The notes under the pieces: model-generated
The model's database searches: none
Told to the model about the DNA's origin: nothing
Seen by the model: only the letters and a program-made list of their open reading frames with translations
Source: Geomonas ferrireducens
GTDB taxonomy: Bacteria > Desulfobacterota > Desulfuromonadia > Geobacterales > Geobacteraceae
Length of the DNA stretch: 64,000 nt
Direction of reading: 5' to 3'
Assembly (NCBI RefSeq): GCF_004917065.1
Contig: NZ_SSYA01000001.1
Location: 1,196,550 to 1,260,549 of the forward strand
Position numbers and translations under genes: made by a program
Shown: positions 36,079 to 44,805 of the stretch, one piece after another
Position numbering within the stretch: position 1 is the stretch's first letter
How the letters are laid out: each line of letters starts with the position of its first letter

Positions 36079-37554
36079 GTGCCGATCAAAGGGAAAGCCG
36101 CGTTTATCCTCGCCGCAGCGCTTGCGTTCGCCACGCTGGCAGGCACCGCCATAGCCGGGTCACCGGTCTTCGACGTCGACCGCGAGTTCTACCCCTACTA
36201 CCCCTCGCTCATCAAATGGAACAAGTCCGCCCTCGATTTCACCCCGCCGAGCGTCTGCCAGGGGTGCCATGAAAAACAGTACAAAGAGTGGAGCGCTTCC
36301 GTGCACCAGCTCGCCTTTCAGGACCCTGTCTACCAGGGGGAGCTGAACAAGGCGGTGAAAGCTGTGGGTCACGAGATCTCGCGCCAGTGCGAAGGGTGCC
36401 ATTCCCCCGCGGGCGTGGTCACCGGCGAGATAAAGGGTCCCGGCAACGCGGGGCTGAGCGAGATGGCGCTAGCCGGAGTCTCCTGCGACATCTGCCACTC
36501 GGTGAGCGGGGTGACGCACTGGCAGACGCCGTCCCACGAGCCGGAAAACGGCTCCTTCATCCTCACCCCCGGCGTGGAGACCAAGGACGGCCCCCGGTTC
36601 GTCAAGCGCGGCCCCTTCAAGCCGAGCGAGGAGTGCGGTGGTGGCTTCCACGACTGCGCCGAGAGCTCGCTGCACCTGCAGGCCGACCTCTGTGCCTCCT
36701 GTCACCAGGTCTACCACTACGACGCGCACTTCCCCCTCGAAGCGACCTACCTCGAGTGGAAGCACGGCCCGTACGCCCAGAAAAACGTCCTCTGCCAGGA
36801 CTGCCACATGGTCGACACCGCCTCGTTCAAGAAGGCGGCGGACCAGTTCATAAAGCCCGACCGCAAGGAGTACCGGCATTACTTCAACGGCGCTAACTAC
36901 CTGCTAAGCTACCTCGCCGCCGGTGCCGCGAAGAAGGCGGGCAACCAGGAGCAGGCCGATCTTTTCATGAAGCAGTACCAGATGGCCGTCGATCGGCTCA
37001 AGTCCGCCGCCGAAATCGAAATCACCCCGAGCTATCAGAAGGGGGAGCTGAAAGAGCTGCAGGTCCGGGTAAAAAACGTGCGCGCCGGGCACAACCTCCC
37101 CACCTCGCTCACCAACGTGCGTCAGATGTGGCTGGAGATCGTGGCAAAGGACGAGGCGGGCAAGACCGTACTCACCAGCGGCCAAGTCGGCCCGGAGGGC
37201 TCCCTACCCGCCGATGCACGGCTCTTCAACTCGGACGGCATGGGCGACAACTTCCATTTCGCCATCGACCCATGGGTCGTTACCTCGTTCTCGCGGCACG
37301 ACACCATCCCGCCCCGGGGGTACAAGGACGTGTACTACGGCGTCCCCGCCCTGAAGGGGGTGAAGAAGTTGAACGTCGAGGTGAAGCTGCGCTACCGGCA
37401 GGCGGACCAGAAAGTCGCCGAGGCGCTGCTGAAGGCGGTCCCCAAAGACATCGACCTCGAAAAGATTTACGGCCTGAAGGCCGTCCCACCGCTGCCGGTC
37501 GTCGACATGGCGCTTAAGAAGGCGTCGCTCTCCACCCGTCAGGCCGCACGCTAA
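36079..37554 (+). CDS. Pentaheme c-type cytochrome (cytochrome c554-like)
   Basis: The protein has 491 residues with a signal peptide (AAFILAAALAFATLAGTAIAG). Five CXXCH sites (CQGCH, CEGCH, CDICH, CASCH, CQDCH) lie in the first 250 residues. The rest is heme-free and beta-rich and includes a RAGHNLPT motif matching the GHSIPDG region of ExtKL. The start is GTG 36079: GGAGGG lies 4 bases before it and the signal follows at once. ATG 36067 overlaps that ribosome binding site. It is probably periplasmic or exported. The electron acceptor is unknown. A strong terminator follows. Confidence 0.88.
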   Translation: MPIKGKAAFILAAALAFATLAGTAIAGSPVFDVDREFYPYYPSLIKWNKSALDFTPPSVCQGCHEKQYKEWSASVHQLAFQDPVYQGELNKAVKAVGHEISRQCEGCHSPAGVVTGEIKGPGNAGLSEMALAGVSCDICHSVSGVTHWQTPSHEPENGSFILTPGVETKDGPRFVKRGPFKPSEECGGGFHDCAESSLHLQADLCASCHQVYHYDAHFPLEATYLEWKHGPYAQKNVLCQDCHMVDTASFKKAADQFIKPDRKEYRHYFNGANYLLSYLAAGAAKKAGNQEQADLFMKQYQMAVDRLKSAAEIEITPSYQKGELKELQVRVKNVRAGHNLPTSLTNVRQMWLEIVAKDEAGKTVLTSGQVGPEGSLPADARLFNSDGMGDNFHFAIDPWVVTSFSRHDTIPPRGYKDVYYGVPALKGVKKLNVEVKLRYRQADQKVAEALLKAVPKDIDLEKIYGLKAVPPLPVVDMALKKASLSTRQAAR

Positions 37555-37583
37555 TCCCGCATCAACCTCTCCGCAAGTCTCTT

Positions 37584-37611
37584 GCCCCCGCACTCCGGGG
37601 GCTTTTTTTTT
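37584..37611 (+). terminator. Intrinsic terminator after pentaheme cytochrome
   Basis: The stem GCCCCCG/CGGGGGC has a 5-nt loop followed by nine T residues. Confidence 0.95.
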
Positions 37612-37692
37612 CACGCGAGTTGCGGCGAAGAGGCTCCCGCTACCACTACCCGTCCAATGCTGCCGTTGAAAGCGCCCCCCCCCTTATCCTCC

Positions 37693-37732
37693 ATGACAAT
37701 GTGTCATCGTTTTTGGCGATAGTATCGCCAAA
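37693..37732. promoter_or_regulatory. Two adjacent perfect dyads upstream of rhodanese gene
   Basis: ATGACA-ATG-TGTCAT (37693-37707, 15 bp) is followed by arms TTTGGCGAT and ATCGCCAAA around AGT (37712-37732, 21 bp). Both are perfect and separated by 4 bp, about 150 bp before the start codon at 37880. They look like operators for a dimeric regulator, or two different ones. Confidence 0.65.
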
Positions 37733-37879
37733 CCTTATTCAAACTATCGGTTTGACTTATCTCCTGTCTGCACATATACAAAAGCGAAGTATGAGCCATG
37801 CATAGCTGCCTTTTCAGGCGGACTGTGCAGGCGAAGCGGTTGGCATGAGCCGAATATTCCGATACAGGAGAAGCAAAGC

Positions 37880-38326
37880 ATGAAGATGACGAGAATAATC
37901 GCCCTGGTCCTTGCACTGGTGACCATGCTCGCCGCGTCGGCGGCCTTGGCCGCCCCCTTTTTCGGCGGCAACTACCAGTATGTGGCTCCCGAGGATTTCA
38001 AGAAGTGGCTTGAGGCGGGCAAGAAGGTGCAGATCGTCGACATCCAGGTGCCGGCCGAGTTCCAGCAGCACCATTTCAAGGGTGCGCTGCAGACGAACGC
38101 TTTCCCGGTGAAATCCGCCGAGGAGAAGTCGAAGCTGGACCGGGTGCTTCCGCAACTGACGGCAACCCGCGAGGAGATCGTCATCATCTGCCCGCGCGGT
38201 GGCGGCGGTGCCAAGAACACCTACGATCACCTGAAGAGCAAGGGGATCGCGGAGGCTCGCATGCACATCCTGGAGGACGGCATGCAGGGCTGGCCATACC
38301 AGGCCCTGGTGGTGCAGGGGAAATAA
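37880..38326 (+). CDS. Periplasmic single-domain rhodanese-like protein
   Basis: The protein has 148 residues with a signal peptide (IIALVLALVTMLAASAALA). The rhodanese domain has the active-site loop CPRGGGGA and the substrate strand VQIVDIQVPAEFQQHHFKGA. The loop is glycine-rich and longer than in classical thiosulfate sulfurtransferases. It probably carries sulfane sulfur or another chalcogen in the periplasm. RBS is AGGAGA. It is monocistronic, bounded by two dyads upstream and a terminator downstream. Confidence 0.9.
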   Translation: MKMTRIIALVLALVTMLAASAALAAPFFGGNYQYVAPEDFKKWLEAGKKVQIVDIQVPAEFQQHHFKGALQTNAFPVKSAEEKSKLDRVLPQLTATREEIVIICPRGGGGAKNTYDHLKSKGIAEARMHILEDGMQGWPYQALVVQGK

Positions 38327-38347
38327 ACAAGAGGATGGTGAATCACG

Positions 38348-38390
38348 AAGCCGCTTCTCTCGATACGGGGAGAAGCGGCTTTTTTATTTT
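38348..38390 (+). terminator. Intrinsic terminator after rhodanese gene
   Basis: A 12-bp stem (AAGCCGCTTCTC and complement) is followed by TTTTTTATTTT. Confidence 0.93.
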
Positions 38391-38465
38391 CCAGCTGGCT
38401 CTACTGGATGTTTTTCCCGCTTGGCTAAATCCCCTCCCCTTCGCAAAGGGGGAGTTTTCCTGTTT

Positions 38466-40874
38466 TTACTCACTCTGCTGCGGCTGTTCCCAGAATGCGC
38501 CGATATCCTTCAATATGGCTCCTGAAACGAGCTCCCTCGCCTGCGCTTCGAACCAGTCGGCAGGCATGGCGGCGCTGTACTCGTTCTCCAGGAAGCGATC
38601 GTCCATCAGGACGATGACGCCGCGGTCGGTTTCCGAGCGAATCACCCTTCCCGCCGACTGGATCGCCTTCGCCATGGCCGGTATGGTGTAGGCGTACTCG
38701 AACCCCTTGCCGTAGTGACGCTGGTAGTAGGCCCGCATCTCCTCACGCTCGAGATCGAAGTTCGGCAGCGGTGGACCGATAACGAAGGCACCGATCACCA
38801 TCTCCCCCGCGTAGTCGACCCCTTCGGAAAGCGATCCCCCCTGCACCGCGAAGACCACGGTCGGCGCCCCCCCCTCGCGGAGGTGTTCCAGCATTTCCGC
38901 GGTGCGCGCTCCCTTCATGTTGCGCTCCTGCTGCAGCACCTCAAATCCCTCCGGCGCCCTGAAGAGTTCGGCCACCCGCTCCAAAAAGACGAAGCTCGGG
39001 AAGAAGGCCAGGTAGTTGCCACGTCGCAGGGCCACGATGCGGGCGAGCGCATCGGCTATCCTCGCGTAGTTCCGCTCGCGCTTGGAATACCGGGTTGATA
39101 CCTGCGGGATGATGAGGAGTTTGCGCCGCTCTTGCGGGAAGGGGCTCTGGAACTCCGCGGTGTGCACCTCCTGCGGGTCGAGGCCGGAAAGCCGGGCGTA
39201 GTACTCGAACGGTTTCAGCGTCGCCGAGAACCCGACCACCTGCTGGTACTCCGCGTACCGCTCAGCGATTAGGTCGGAGGCGTCGCAGCAGGTGACCTTG
39301 ATGCTCCCACCGCTCCCCAGCGGCTGGTACAAGGTGAAGAATTCCTGCCGCTGCGAGCGCACCGCCAGCTCCAGCATCTCCGTGAAACCCGTCCAGTAGT
39401 AGCAAAGACGCAGCACCGGGTCTTCCTGCCGGATTTCGACGTCCGCCTCAAGGTAACGCGACAAAAGGGAACGCAGCCGGCCGTCCAACTCCAGGAAAGC
39501 GTCCATCGGAGGCTCGATCCGCGCGGCGCTCTCCCCCTTCCCCGCGCGGCAGGAAAGGACCGCCGCCACGCAGTCGTCCAGAAGCGAGGCGGCCTCGCGC
39601 CTGAATAGATGCGGCACGTTCGCGAGCTCCTCCCGCATCCCCTCCAGCACATGGCTCGAGAGGCTCGGCGAGTAGTAGTCCATGGCGCGCGAGGGGAGGT
39701 TGTGGGCCTCATCGATCACGAGGTTCGGCTTGCCGCTTTGCTCCACGGCGAGCCCCGCCGCCCGTCCCAGCGCCGAGCGGGGCGCGAAGACGTAGTTGTA
39801 GTCGCAGATGACGACATCGGCGAGCGTCGCGCACTCGATCTGCAGCTCGAAGGGGCAGACTTGGTACTTTTCCCCGAATTCGCGGAAGGTCCTCGCCTTC
39901 AGCGTCTTCTTCCTCTCCAGAAGCTCCACGACGCCATGACGGGCGAGCTTGCCGTAGTAGTCCTTCGCGTAGTCGCAGTACTCCGGCGTGCAGATCGGCT
40001 CGTTCTGAAAGCAGATCTTCCCTTTAGCGGTGACGGTGAGGGAACGAAGCTTCGCCCCCGCCTCGCGAAACCTCGCCACGGCATCCTCGGCCACCTCGTG
40101 CTGGCTGTTCTTCGGGGTCACGTAGCACACCGTCTGCCCCCGCGACAGCCCCTCTTTCAGCACCGGATGCAGCACCCCCACCGTCTTGCCAAGCCCGGTC
40201 GGCGCCTGGATCAGCATGCGCCAGCCAAGGGCCATCCCCTGCTCGATCTCCGCCATCAGCTCCACCTGCCCGCTGCGCGGCTTGGTGAAGGGGAAGGGAA
40301 AATCCGCCGCCATCGCACGCCTGCGCACGGCGCGCTTTTTGGCGCGGCTCGCCTCCGCCACCAGTTCTTCCAGCCTCGCCTCGAGCCAGCTCTCGTAGCG
40401 TTCCACGTCGAGGCTGATCTCAAGGTCCGCTGAGTGGCCGTTTCGGGATGAAACCAAGTGGAAGGTGAGGCGCGGCACCCGAGCGTGCTCAAGCCAGTGG
40501 AAGTAACCGTAGGTGAGAAGCTGCAGGCAGTAAGGCTCCAGGAAGGGGTCGCCCGCCAGGCGGCGCTTCAGCTCGCCCAGGGCGAAGCAGCTCTTGATCT
40601 CCTCGATGCAGGCGTAGTCGCCGCCGGAAATGCCGTCCATGCGCCCGTTGATCTGGAAGAGGAAGCCTCCCCGTTCGAGCAGGCGCCCCACAGGCACCTC
40701 GGCGCGATAAGACGGATCCACTTCGGCACGCCTTTTCTGCACGCGCTGGTGGATCTCCCGGCCGTCGGCGGTGGAACGGTCATAGCCCGAGCGTGGCTCG
40801 ATGTGCCCTGAGCGCGGTACCGGGAGGGCAAAGTAGCCGACCGGTACGCTGATGATGTCGTTTGCAGGTTTCAT
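38466..40874 (-). CDS. RecB/Cas4-like nuclease fused to XPD/DinG-family helicase
   Basis: The protein has 802 residues. Residues 1-150 show the RecB-type PD-(D/E)XK signature: H42 in GREIHQRVQ, D80, E92-x-K94 and Q118-xxx-Y122. Residues 195-790 are a superfamily 2 Rad3/XPD helicase with Walker A APTGLGKT (224-231), a four-Cys Fe-S region (KICFQNEPICTPEYC, then YQVCPFE), DEAH box VIDEAHN, and motif VI QSAGRVIRSETDRG. It should unwind DNA 5'-3' from an Fe-S-anchored fork and could cut it with the N-terminal domain, probably in repair. It is a stand-alone gene with no phage or CRISPR context. Confidence 0.92.
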   Translation of the reverse strand: MKPANDIISVPVGYFALPVPRSGHIEPRSGYDRSTADGREIHQRVQKRRAEVDPSYRAEVPVGRLLERGGFLFQINGRMDGISGGDYACIEEIKSCFALGELKRRLAGDPFLEPYCLQLLTYGYFHWLEHARVPRLTFHLVSSRNGHSADLEISLDVERYESWLEARLEELVAEASRAKKRAVRRRAMAADFPFPFTKPRSGQVELMAEIEQGMALGWRMLIQAPTGLGKTVGVLHPVLKEGLSRGQTVCYVTPKNSQHEVAEDAVARFREAGAKLRSLTVTAKGKICFQNEPICTPEYCDYAKDYYGKLARHGVVELLERKKTLKARTFREFGEKYQVCPFELQIECATLADVVICDYNYVFAPRSALGRAAGLAVEQSGKPNLVIDEAHNLPSRAMDYYSPSLSSHVLEGMREELANVPHLFRREAASLLDDCVAAVLSCRAGKGESAARIEPPMDAFLELDGRLRSLLSRYLEADVEIRQEDPVLRLCYYWTGFTEMLELAVRSQRQEFFTLYQPLGSGGSIKVTCCDASDLIAERYAEYQQVVGFSATLKPFEYYARLSGLDPQEVHTAEFQSPFPQERRKLLIIPQVSTRYSKRERNYARIADALARIVALRRGNYLAFFPSFVFLERVAELFRAPEGFEVLQQERNMKGARTAEMLEHLREGGAPTVVFAVQGGSLSEGVDYAGEMVIGAFVIGPPLPNFDLEREEMRAYYQRHYGKGFEYAYTIPAMAKAIQSAGRVIRSETDRGVIVLMDDRFLENEYSAAMPADWFEAQARELVSGAILKDIGAFWEQPQQSE

Positions 40875-41020
40875 GTGGCCTTAGTCCGTTGATTCTCCGC
40901 CACTTTCTAATGACTGCTTCTTCTTTGTCAAGCTAAGAATCCCTATCGCGTTGCAATGCCTCGCATAACCGGTATCCTCTTGTCTGTGTTTTTCATTACA
41001 TGCCTAAAGGAGAAGAGAAC

Positions 41021-41305
41021 ATGAGAAGAGTCGTAGCTGCCGCGGTACTGTCCCTTTTCTGTGCCGGTTTCGCCTATGCCGCCGATGAGGCCGTGGTTGT
41101 TCTCCCGGCAAAGAACGGCAACGTCACCTTCCCGCACAAACAACACAAAGACATGCCGGAGATGAAGTGCACCAACTGCCACGAAACGGACAAGGGCGGG
41201 AAGATCGCCGACCTCGGCAAGGACTGGGCGCACAAGACCTGCAAAGGGTGCCACACGGAGAAGGGTAAAGGCCCCGCCAAATGCAACGAGTGCCACAAGA
41301 AGTAG
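41021..41305 (+). CDS. Triheme cytochrome c7, PpcA family
   Basis: This 94-residue periplasmic cytochrome has a signal peptide (AAAVLSLFCAGFAYA) and a mature domain of about 73 residues. It contains CTNCH, CKGCH and CNECH plus the conserved axial histidines (VTFPHKQHKD, WAHKTCKGCH). PpcA-type proteins shuttle electrons between inner-membrane quinol oxidases and outer-membrane conduits in Geobacter. ATG 41021 follows AAAGGAG. It shares its layout with the c7 gene at 45988-46260, so the two are paralogues. Confidence 0.95.
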   Translation: MRRVVAAAVLSLFCAGFAYAADEAVVVLPAKNGNVTFPHKQHKDMPEMKCTNCHETDKGGKIADLGKDWAHKTCKGCHTEKGKGPAKCNECHKK

Positions 41306-41404
41306 CGACCGCCGCACCTCACCTGCCGGCGGAGGCAGCCGCCTCCGCCTCTTTCACCACCCCTCATGACCCCAGCCAATCCAATTAAAGCCCAAAGCAT
41401 AAGA

Positions 41405-41432
41405 TTGACTTTTTTTAATTTCCAGCAACAAT
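41405..41432 (+). promoter_or_regulatory. Candidate sigma-70 promoter for the radical SAM cluster
   Basis: TTGACT and AACAAT are separated by 16 bp, about 140 bp upstream of the first gene of the three-gene radical SAM cluster. The leader in between contains no recognised element. Confidence 0.45.
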
Positions 41433-41569
41433 GAAGTCGGCGTCTCGCCCCCGCTTATCTTTCGCACGGCTCGAAGTCCCCGCATCCACAATGTGTTAGC
41501 AGATCAGTAAAAGGCGGAGAGCCCTTCTCTCCTCCTCAAATTAAAGGACCGGGGCAAGGAGATTCACAC

Positions 41570-41992
41570 ATGAGGGACCCTTTCCACGACCTGCACCACC
41601 ACGAGACGGGAAGCACCTCGCACATAAGACTGATCTCCGAGGGAGGTGGGACGCAGGCCCGCAGCCCCGAGATGGTCTGCATCGATTCACTTCAGGCCAC
41701 CCACCCATGCGCCACGGAGGCCCAGCACGCGGTGTATCACCCCACCAGCAGCACCGTCGCTCCCGGAAACGCCCTTTGTTCCATTCCAGCCGAGCACTCC
41801 ACGGAACTGGACCGGGAATCATTGCCCGGCCTCTTGCGCCAGCGGCTGCAGCTGGTCGGGGTCGAACTCGGTCCAGCGGTTAGCCTCACCGTCTCCGAAG
41901 CCGGAAAGTTTTGGCACATCCAGGACGGACAGAATTGCTATGCGGTCAGGAGGGTCGCGGCGCGTATCGCCGTCTTTTGCGAAACATGTTGA
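41570..41992 (+). CDS. Candidate radical SAM substrate/partner protein A (140 aa)
   Basis: This 140-residue protein has no signal peptide. It contains RLISEGGG (about 20-27), then C-x9-C (CIDSLQATHPC), then a central variable segment. A conserved C-terminal block follows (HSTELDRESLPGLLR and VSLTVSEAGKFWHIQDGQNCYAVRRV). It ends in FCETC. It aligns along most of its length with the 140-residue protein at 42082. I recognise no named family. RBS is AAGGAG. Its position immediately before a SPASM enzyme suggests a modification substrate or a dedicated chaperone for one. Confidence 0.75.
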   Translation: MRDPFHDLHHHETGSTSHIRLISEGGGTQARSPEMVCIDSLQATHPCATEAQHAVYHPTSSTVAPGNALCSIPAEHSTELDRESLPGLLRQRLQLVGVELGPAVSLTVSEAGKFWHIQDGQNCYAVRRVAARIAVFCETC

Positions 41993-42081
41993 ACCTGTTA
42001 TGCGAACTCACCTTGTTACCGGACCGGACCCGCGTTTGCCGCGTGTCCCGTGCTGATGACATTTCCTGAAAGGAGAGCGCA

Positions 42082-42504
42082 ATGGCCGAAAAGAAAATGG
42101 AGGGGGAAGACAATGGCAGCATGCACGTGAAACTCGTCTCTGAAGGGGGTGGAGAGGCGGAGGCGCAGCGGGCTCAGTGCTGGTCTCCCGACCAGATCGT
42201 GGCGAGCTGCATAACGCCACAGCAGATGGAGAACTTCAGGGCCTACAACAACGTCTGCATGACCCTCCCCACCAACGACATGTACGTATTCTCGCTCCCC
42301 CTTGAACACGCAGGGGAACTGGACCGGGGGGTGATCCCGCCCGCAGTTCACCGGGAATTCGAAGCGCAGGGGGCAGCGCTCTCCATGGCGGCGCGCCTGA
42401 CCGTCCAGCATTCCGGACGCGTCTGGTTCATCATCGATCTGGACAGGAAGTACTCCGTCCGCATGGTACCGACCGGGCTCCTCGTCTACAGCGAAAGGCT
42501 GTAG
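42082..42504 (+). CDS. Candidate radical SAM substrate/partner protein B (140 aa)
   Basis: This is a paralogue of the preceding protein and also exactly 140 residues. Shared features are KLVSEGGG, C-x9-C (CWSPDQIVASC) followed by xT, LEHAGELDR...P, and the C-terminal LTVQHSGRVWFIIDLDRKYSVRMV. It has only three cysteines, against six in protein A, so the conserved pair is the likely functional one. It has a charged N-terminus without signal peptide. RBS is AAAGGAGAG. It ends 26 bp before the radical SAM gene. Confidence 0.75.
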   Translation: MAEKKMEGEDNGSMHVKLVSEGGGEAEAQRAQCWSPDQIVASCITPQQMENFRAYNNVCMTLPTNDMYVFSLPLEHAGELDRGVIPPAVHREFEAQGAALSMAARLTVQHSGRVWFIIDLDRKYSVRMVPTGLLVYSERL

Positions 42505-42530
42505 GCAGAGTCCTTGCCAGGGATCCAGTC

Positions 42531-43940
42531 ATGACCGACTATCACACCTTCGAGCAGGCCGGTGAACACTACCTCTTCTTCACCCGCTCCGCGAGGCTCT
42601 ACCAGATCAGCCGGCTTGCCTTCGGGATGCTCGCGGAGTTCTTCCCGCCGACTTGTGATCCTGACGCCTTCCCGCCCGACCCGCCTCGCCCGCTTCCTGC
42701 AGAAGAGCGCTCCCTTTACGGTGAGCTGCGCGATCTCGTCAGCCGGGAGCTAAGGGCACCTGTTCCCCTCCCGCAGCCACGGCATGCCATCCTTCAGGGC
42801 AACAGCTACCAGACCTTCTCCATCTACCTCGCCCAGACCTGCAACATGGCCTGCTGCTACTGCTGGAACCGCGGTGGTACCTTCGGAAAACCGGGACATC
42901 TCATGGGATGGGACACGGCACAGCGCGCCACCCGCCTGATCCTCTCCCTTGTCGAGCGCTCCAGCGCCGACAAGGTCTTCATAAACTTTTACGGGGGTGA
43001 GCCGCTGCTCGATTTCCCGGTGCTGCAGCAGGTCACCCAGGAACTATTGCAACACGAGGCACGGCTTGAGAAAAATTTCTACCTCACCCTGGACACGAAC
43101 GGCACCTTGCTCGACGGGCCCGCCGCCCAATTCCTTGCACGCTACTTCACGCAGGTCGGCGTGAGCCTCGACGGCAGCCAGAGAATCCATGACCTGCAGC
43201 GACCCGGGAAGTACGGCGAGGAGACCTGGCAACTAATCGCCAACAACATCAAGGCCTTCCCGAACCAGAAGCTCTTGGGGATCCGCGCCACCCTCACCAC
43301 CTTTTCCGACAGCTACCTGGAAACCTTCCGTCACCTCACCACACTTGGCATCAAGAGGATCCAGCTCGAGTACTGCCATGAACCGGGCTACCACCAAAAC
43401 CCCATCTATGAGAAGCTGATCGTCCCCCCCGAGCGGCAGCTCGCCGAATTGCGCGAGTTCGTCGACTACTACGTCGATTACATCAGCGAGTACAACGACA
43501 CCTGGGATATCCCCTTCGTCTCCAACGTACTGGACAACATCACCCGGATCCGGCGCGGCAGCCGTTTTACCAAGCCCTGCGGTGCCGGCGCCAACACGCT
43601 TGCCATCAACAGCCACGGCAAGGTCTTCCCCTGTATCGCCTTCGTCGAACGCGAGGATTTCGCCATGGGGCAGGTCGATGACACGCAGCGCTTGAACCTG
43701 CACCAAAGCCTCGAAGGGTTCGAAGTGGACGGCCAGCACCAGTGCCAGGCCTGCTGGCTGCGCTACGACTGCGCCGGCGGCTGCTACGCCACCCACTACG
43801 ACATGACCGGCCATCCGAGACGACCCCACCCCGAATACTGCCGAAGCATGCAGGGACGCGCCAAGGTGTATTTCTACGCCCTGACGAGGATGCTGAACAA
43901 GTGTCCCTGGCACTTGGAAAAGGTCCACGCTCCGGTCTAA
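42531..43940 (+). CDS. Radical SAM/SPASM peptide- or protein-maturation enzyme
   Basis: The protein has 469 residues. An N-terminal segment (YHTFEQAGEHYLFFTRSARLYQIS) resembles the leader/recognition start of SPASM maturases. The radical SAM core has C104-xxx-C108-xx-C111 (CNMACCYC) and the GGEP motif in FYGGEPLLDF. A SPASM region from about residue 345 has CGAGANTL, GKVFPC, CQACWLRYDCAGGC and EYC, enough cysteines for two auxiliary Fe-S clusters. Relatives make thioether or other cross-links in ribosomal peptides or activate enzymes. It is third in a compact unit with the paralogous 140-residue proteins. The product is unknown. Confidence 0.92.
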   Translation: MTDYHTFEQAGEHYLFFTRSARLYQISRLAFGMLAEFFPPTCDPDAFPPDPPRPLPAEERSLYGELRDLVSRELRAPVPLPQPRHAILQGNSYQTFSIYLAQTCNMACCYCWNRGGTFGKPGHLMGWDTAQRATRLILSLVERSSADKVFINFYGGEPLLDFPVLQQVTQELLQHEARLEKNFYLTLDTNGTLLDGPAAQFLARYFTQVGVSLDGSQRIHDLQRPGKYGEETWQLIANNIKAFPNQKLLGIRATLTTFSDSYLETFRHLTTLGIKRIQLEYCHEPGYHQNPIYEKLIVPPERQLAELREFVDYYVDYISEYNDTWDIPFVSNVLDNITRIRRGSRFTKPCGAGANTLAINSHGKVFPCIAFVEREDFAMGQVDDTQRLNLHQSLEGFEVDGQHQCQACWLRYDCAGGCYATHYDMTGHPRRPHPEYCRSMQGRAKVYFYALTRMLNKCPWHLEKVHAPV

Positions 43941-43972
43941 GGAAGGCGACCGCTGGAGCAAGGCTTCTTCTT

Positions 43973-44641
43973 TCAGGAATTACATGCGGTTACGTAATAG
44001 AAGATTGCGGCGTAGTGGCAGGCGCTGCCCGCCAGCACGAAGAGATGCCAGATGGCGTGGTTGTAAGGTAGGCGGTCCCAGAGGTAGAAGACGACCCCGA
44101 GGGTGTAGGCGGCCCCGCCGGCAAAGAGGAGCACCAGTCCGTTCAGGGCCAGTCCCGCGGCGAGAGGTTTTATGACTATGACCACCAGCCACCCGAGCCC
44201 CAGGTAGAGCAGCGGACCGAGGTAAGGGAGGCGGTGCGTCGTGAAGAGCTTCATGAAGGCGCCGACCATCCCGAGCCCCCACACCGTGACCAGCAGCCAG
44301 TACCCCCATGCTCCCTTCAGCGTCACCATGGCGAAGGGGGTGTAACTTCCGGCGATGACGAAATATACGCAGGCATGGTCGAGGATGCGGAAGAGGTAGC
44401 GCAGGCGCGGCCTGCGGACCGTGTGGTATATGGTCGAGATGCAGTAGAAGATGACCAGGGTGGCGGTGTAGATCGATGCCGAGACGATGCGCGAGGTGTC
44501 CCCCATCCGCACGGCAAGGTTCACCAGTGCGAACGCTCCCGCCGCGCTCAGCAGGATGCCCGGAGCATGGGTCCAGCGGTTCGCCAGCTCTTCCGCCTCG
44601 GTATAGTGGAACAGTCGCTGTTGCAGGTCGTCATCATCCAT
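43973..44641 (-). CDS. Hemolysin III/PAQR-family membrane protein
   Basis: This 222-residue protein has seven membrane segments and the hemolysin III metal-site motifs: ISTIYHTVR, RILDHACVYFVIAGSYTPF and, near the end, HAIWHLFVLAGSACHY. Bacterial members resemble adiponectin receptors and may hydrolyse amides or modulate membrane lipids, and haemolysis is not a proven general role. ATG 44641 is used (GGAG about ten bases upstream). Longer in-frame starts exist. It is convergent with the radical SAM gene. Confidence 0.9.
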   Translation of the reverse strand: MDDDDLQQRLFHYTEAEELANRWTHAPGILLSAAGAFALVNLAVRMGDTSRIVSASIYTATLVIFYCISTIYHTVRRPRLRYLFRILDHACVYFVIAGSYTPFAMVTLKGAWGYWLLVTVWGLGMVGAFMKLFTTHRLPYLGPLLYLGLGWLVVIVIKPLAAGLALNGLVLLFAGGAAYTLGVVFYLWDRLPYNHAIWHLFVLAGSACHYAAIFYYVTACNS

Positions 44642-44805
44642 CGTTATCGCTCCGCTTGGCTGAAACACCTGCTTAAGATACACCCCCACCACCTGCCCTG
44701 CAACGTGCCCCTCCCCTCCCTTTCGGCTTGACAAGCCGCCACTTCGATACGATCATGAGGACCTCGTATACAACATTGTCATGCATGTCTCAGCGGAGGA
44801 CACCC

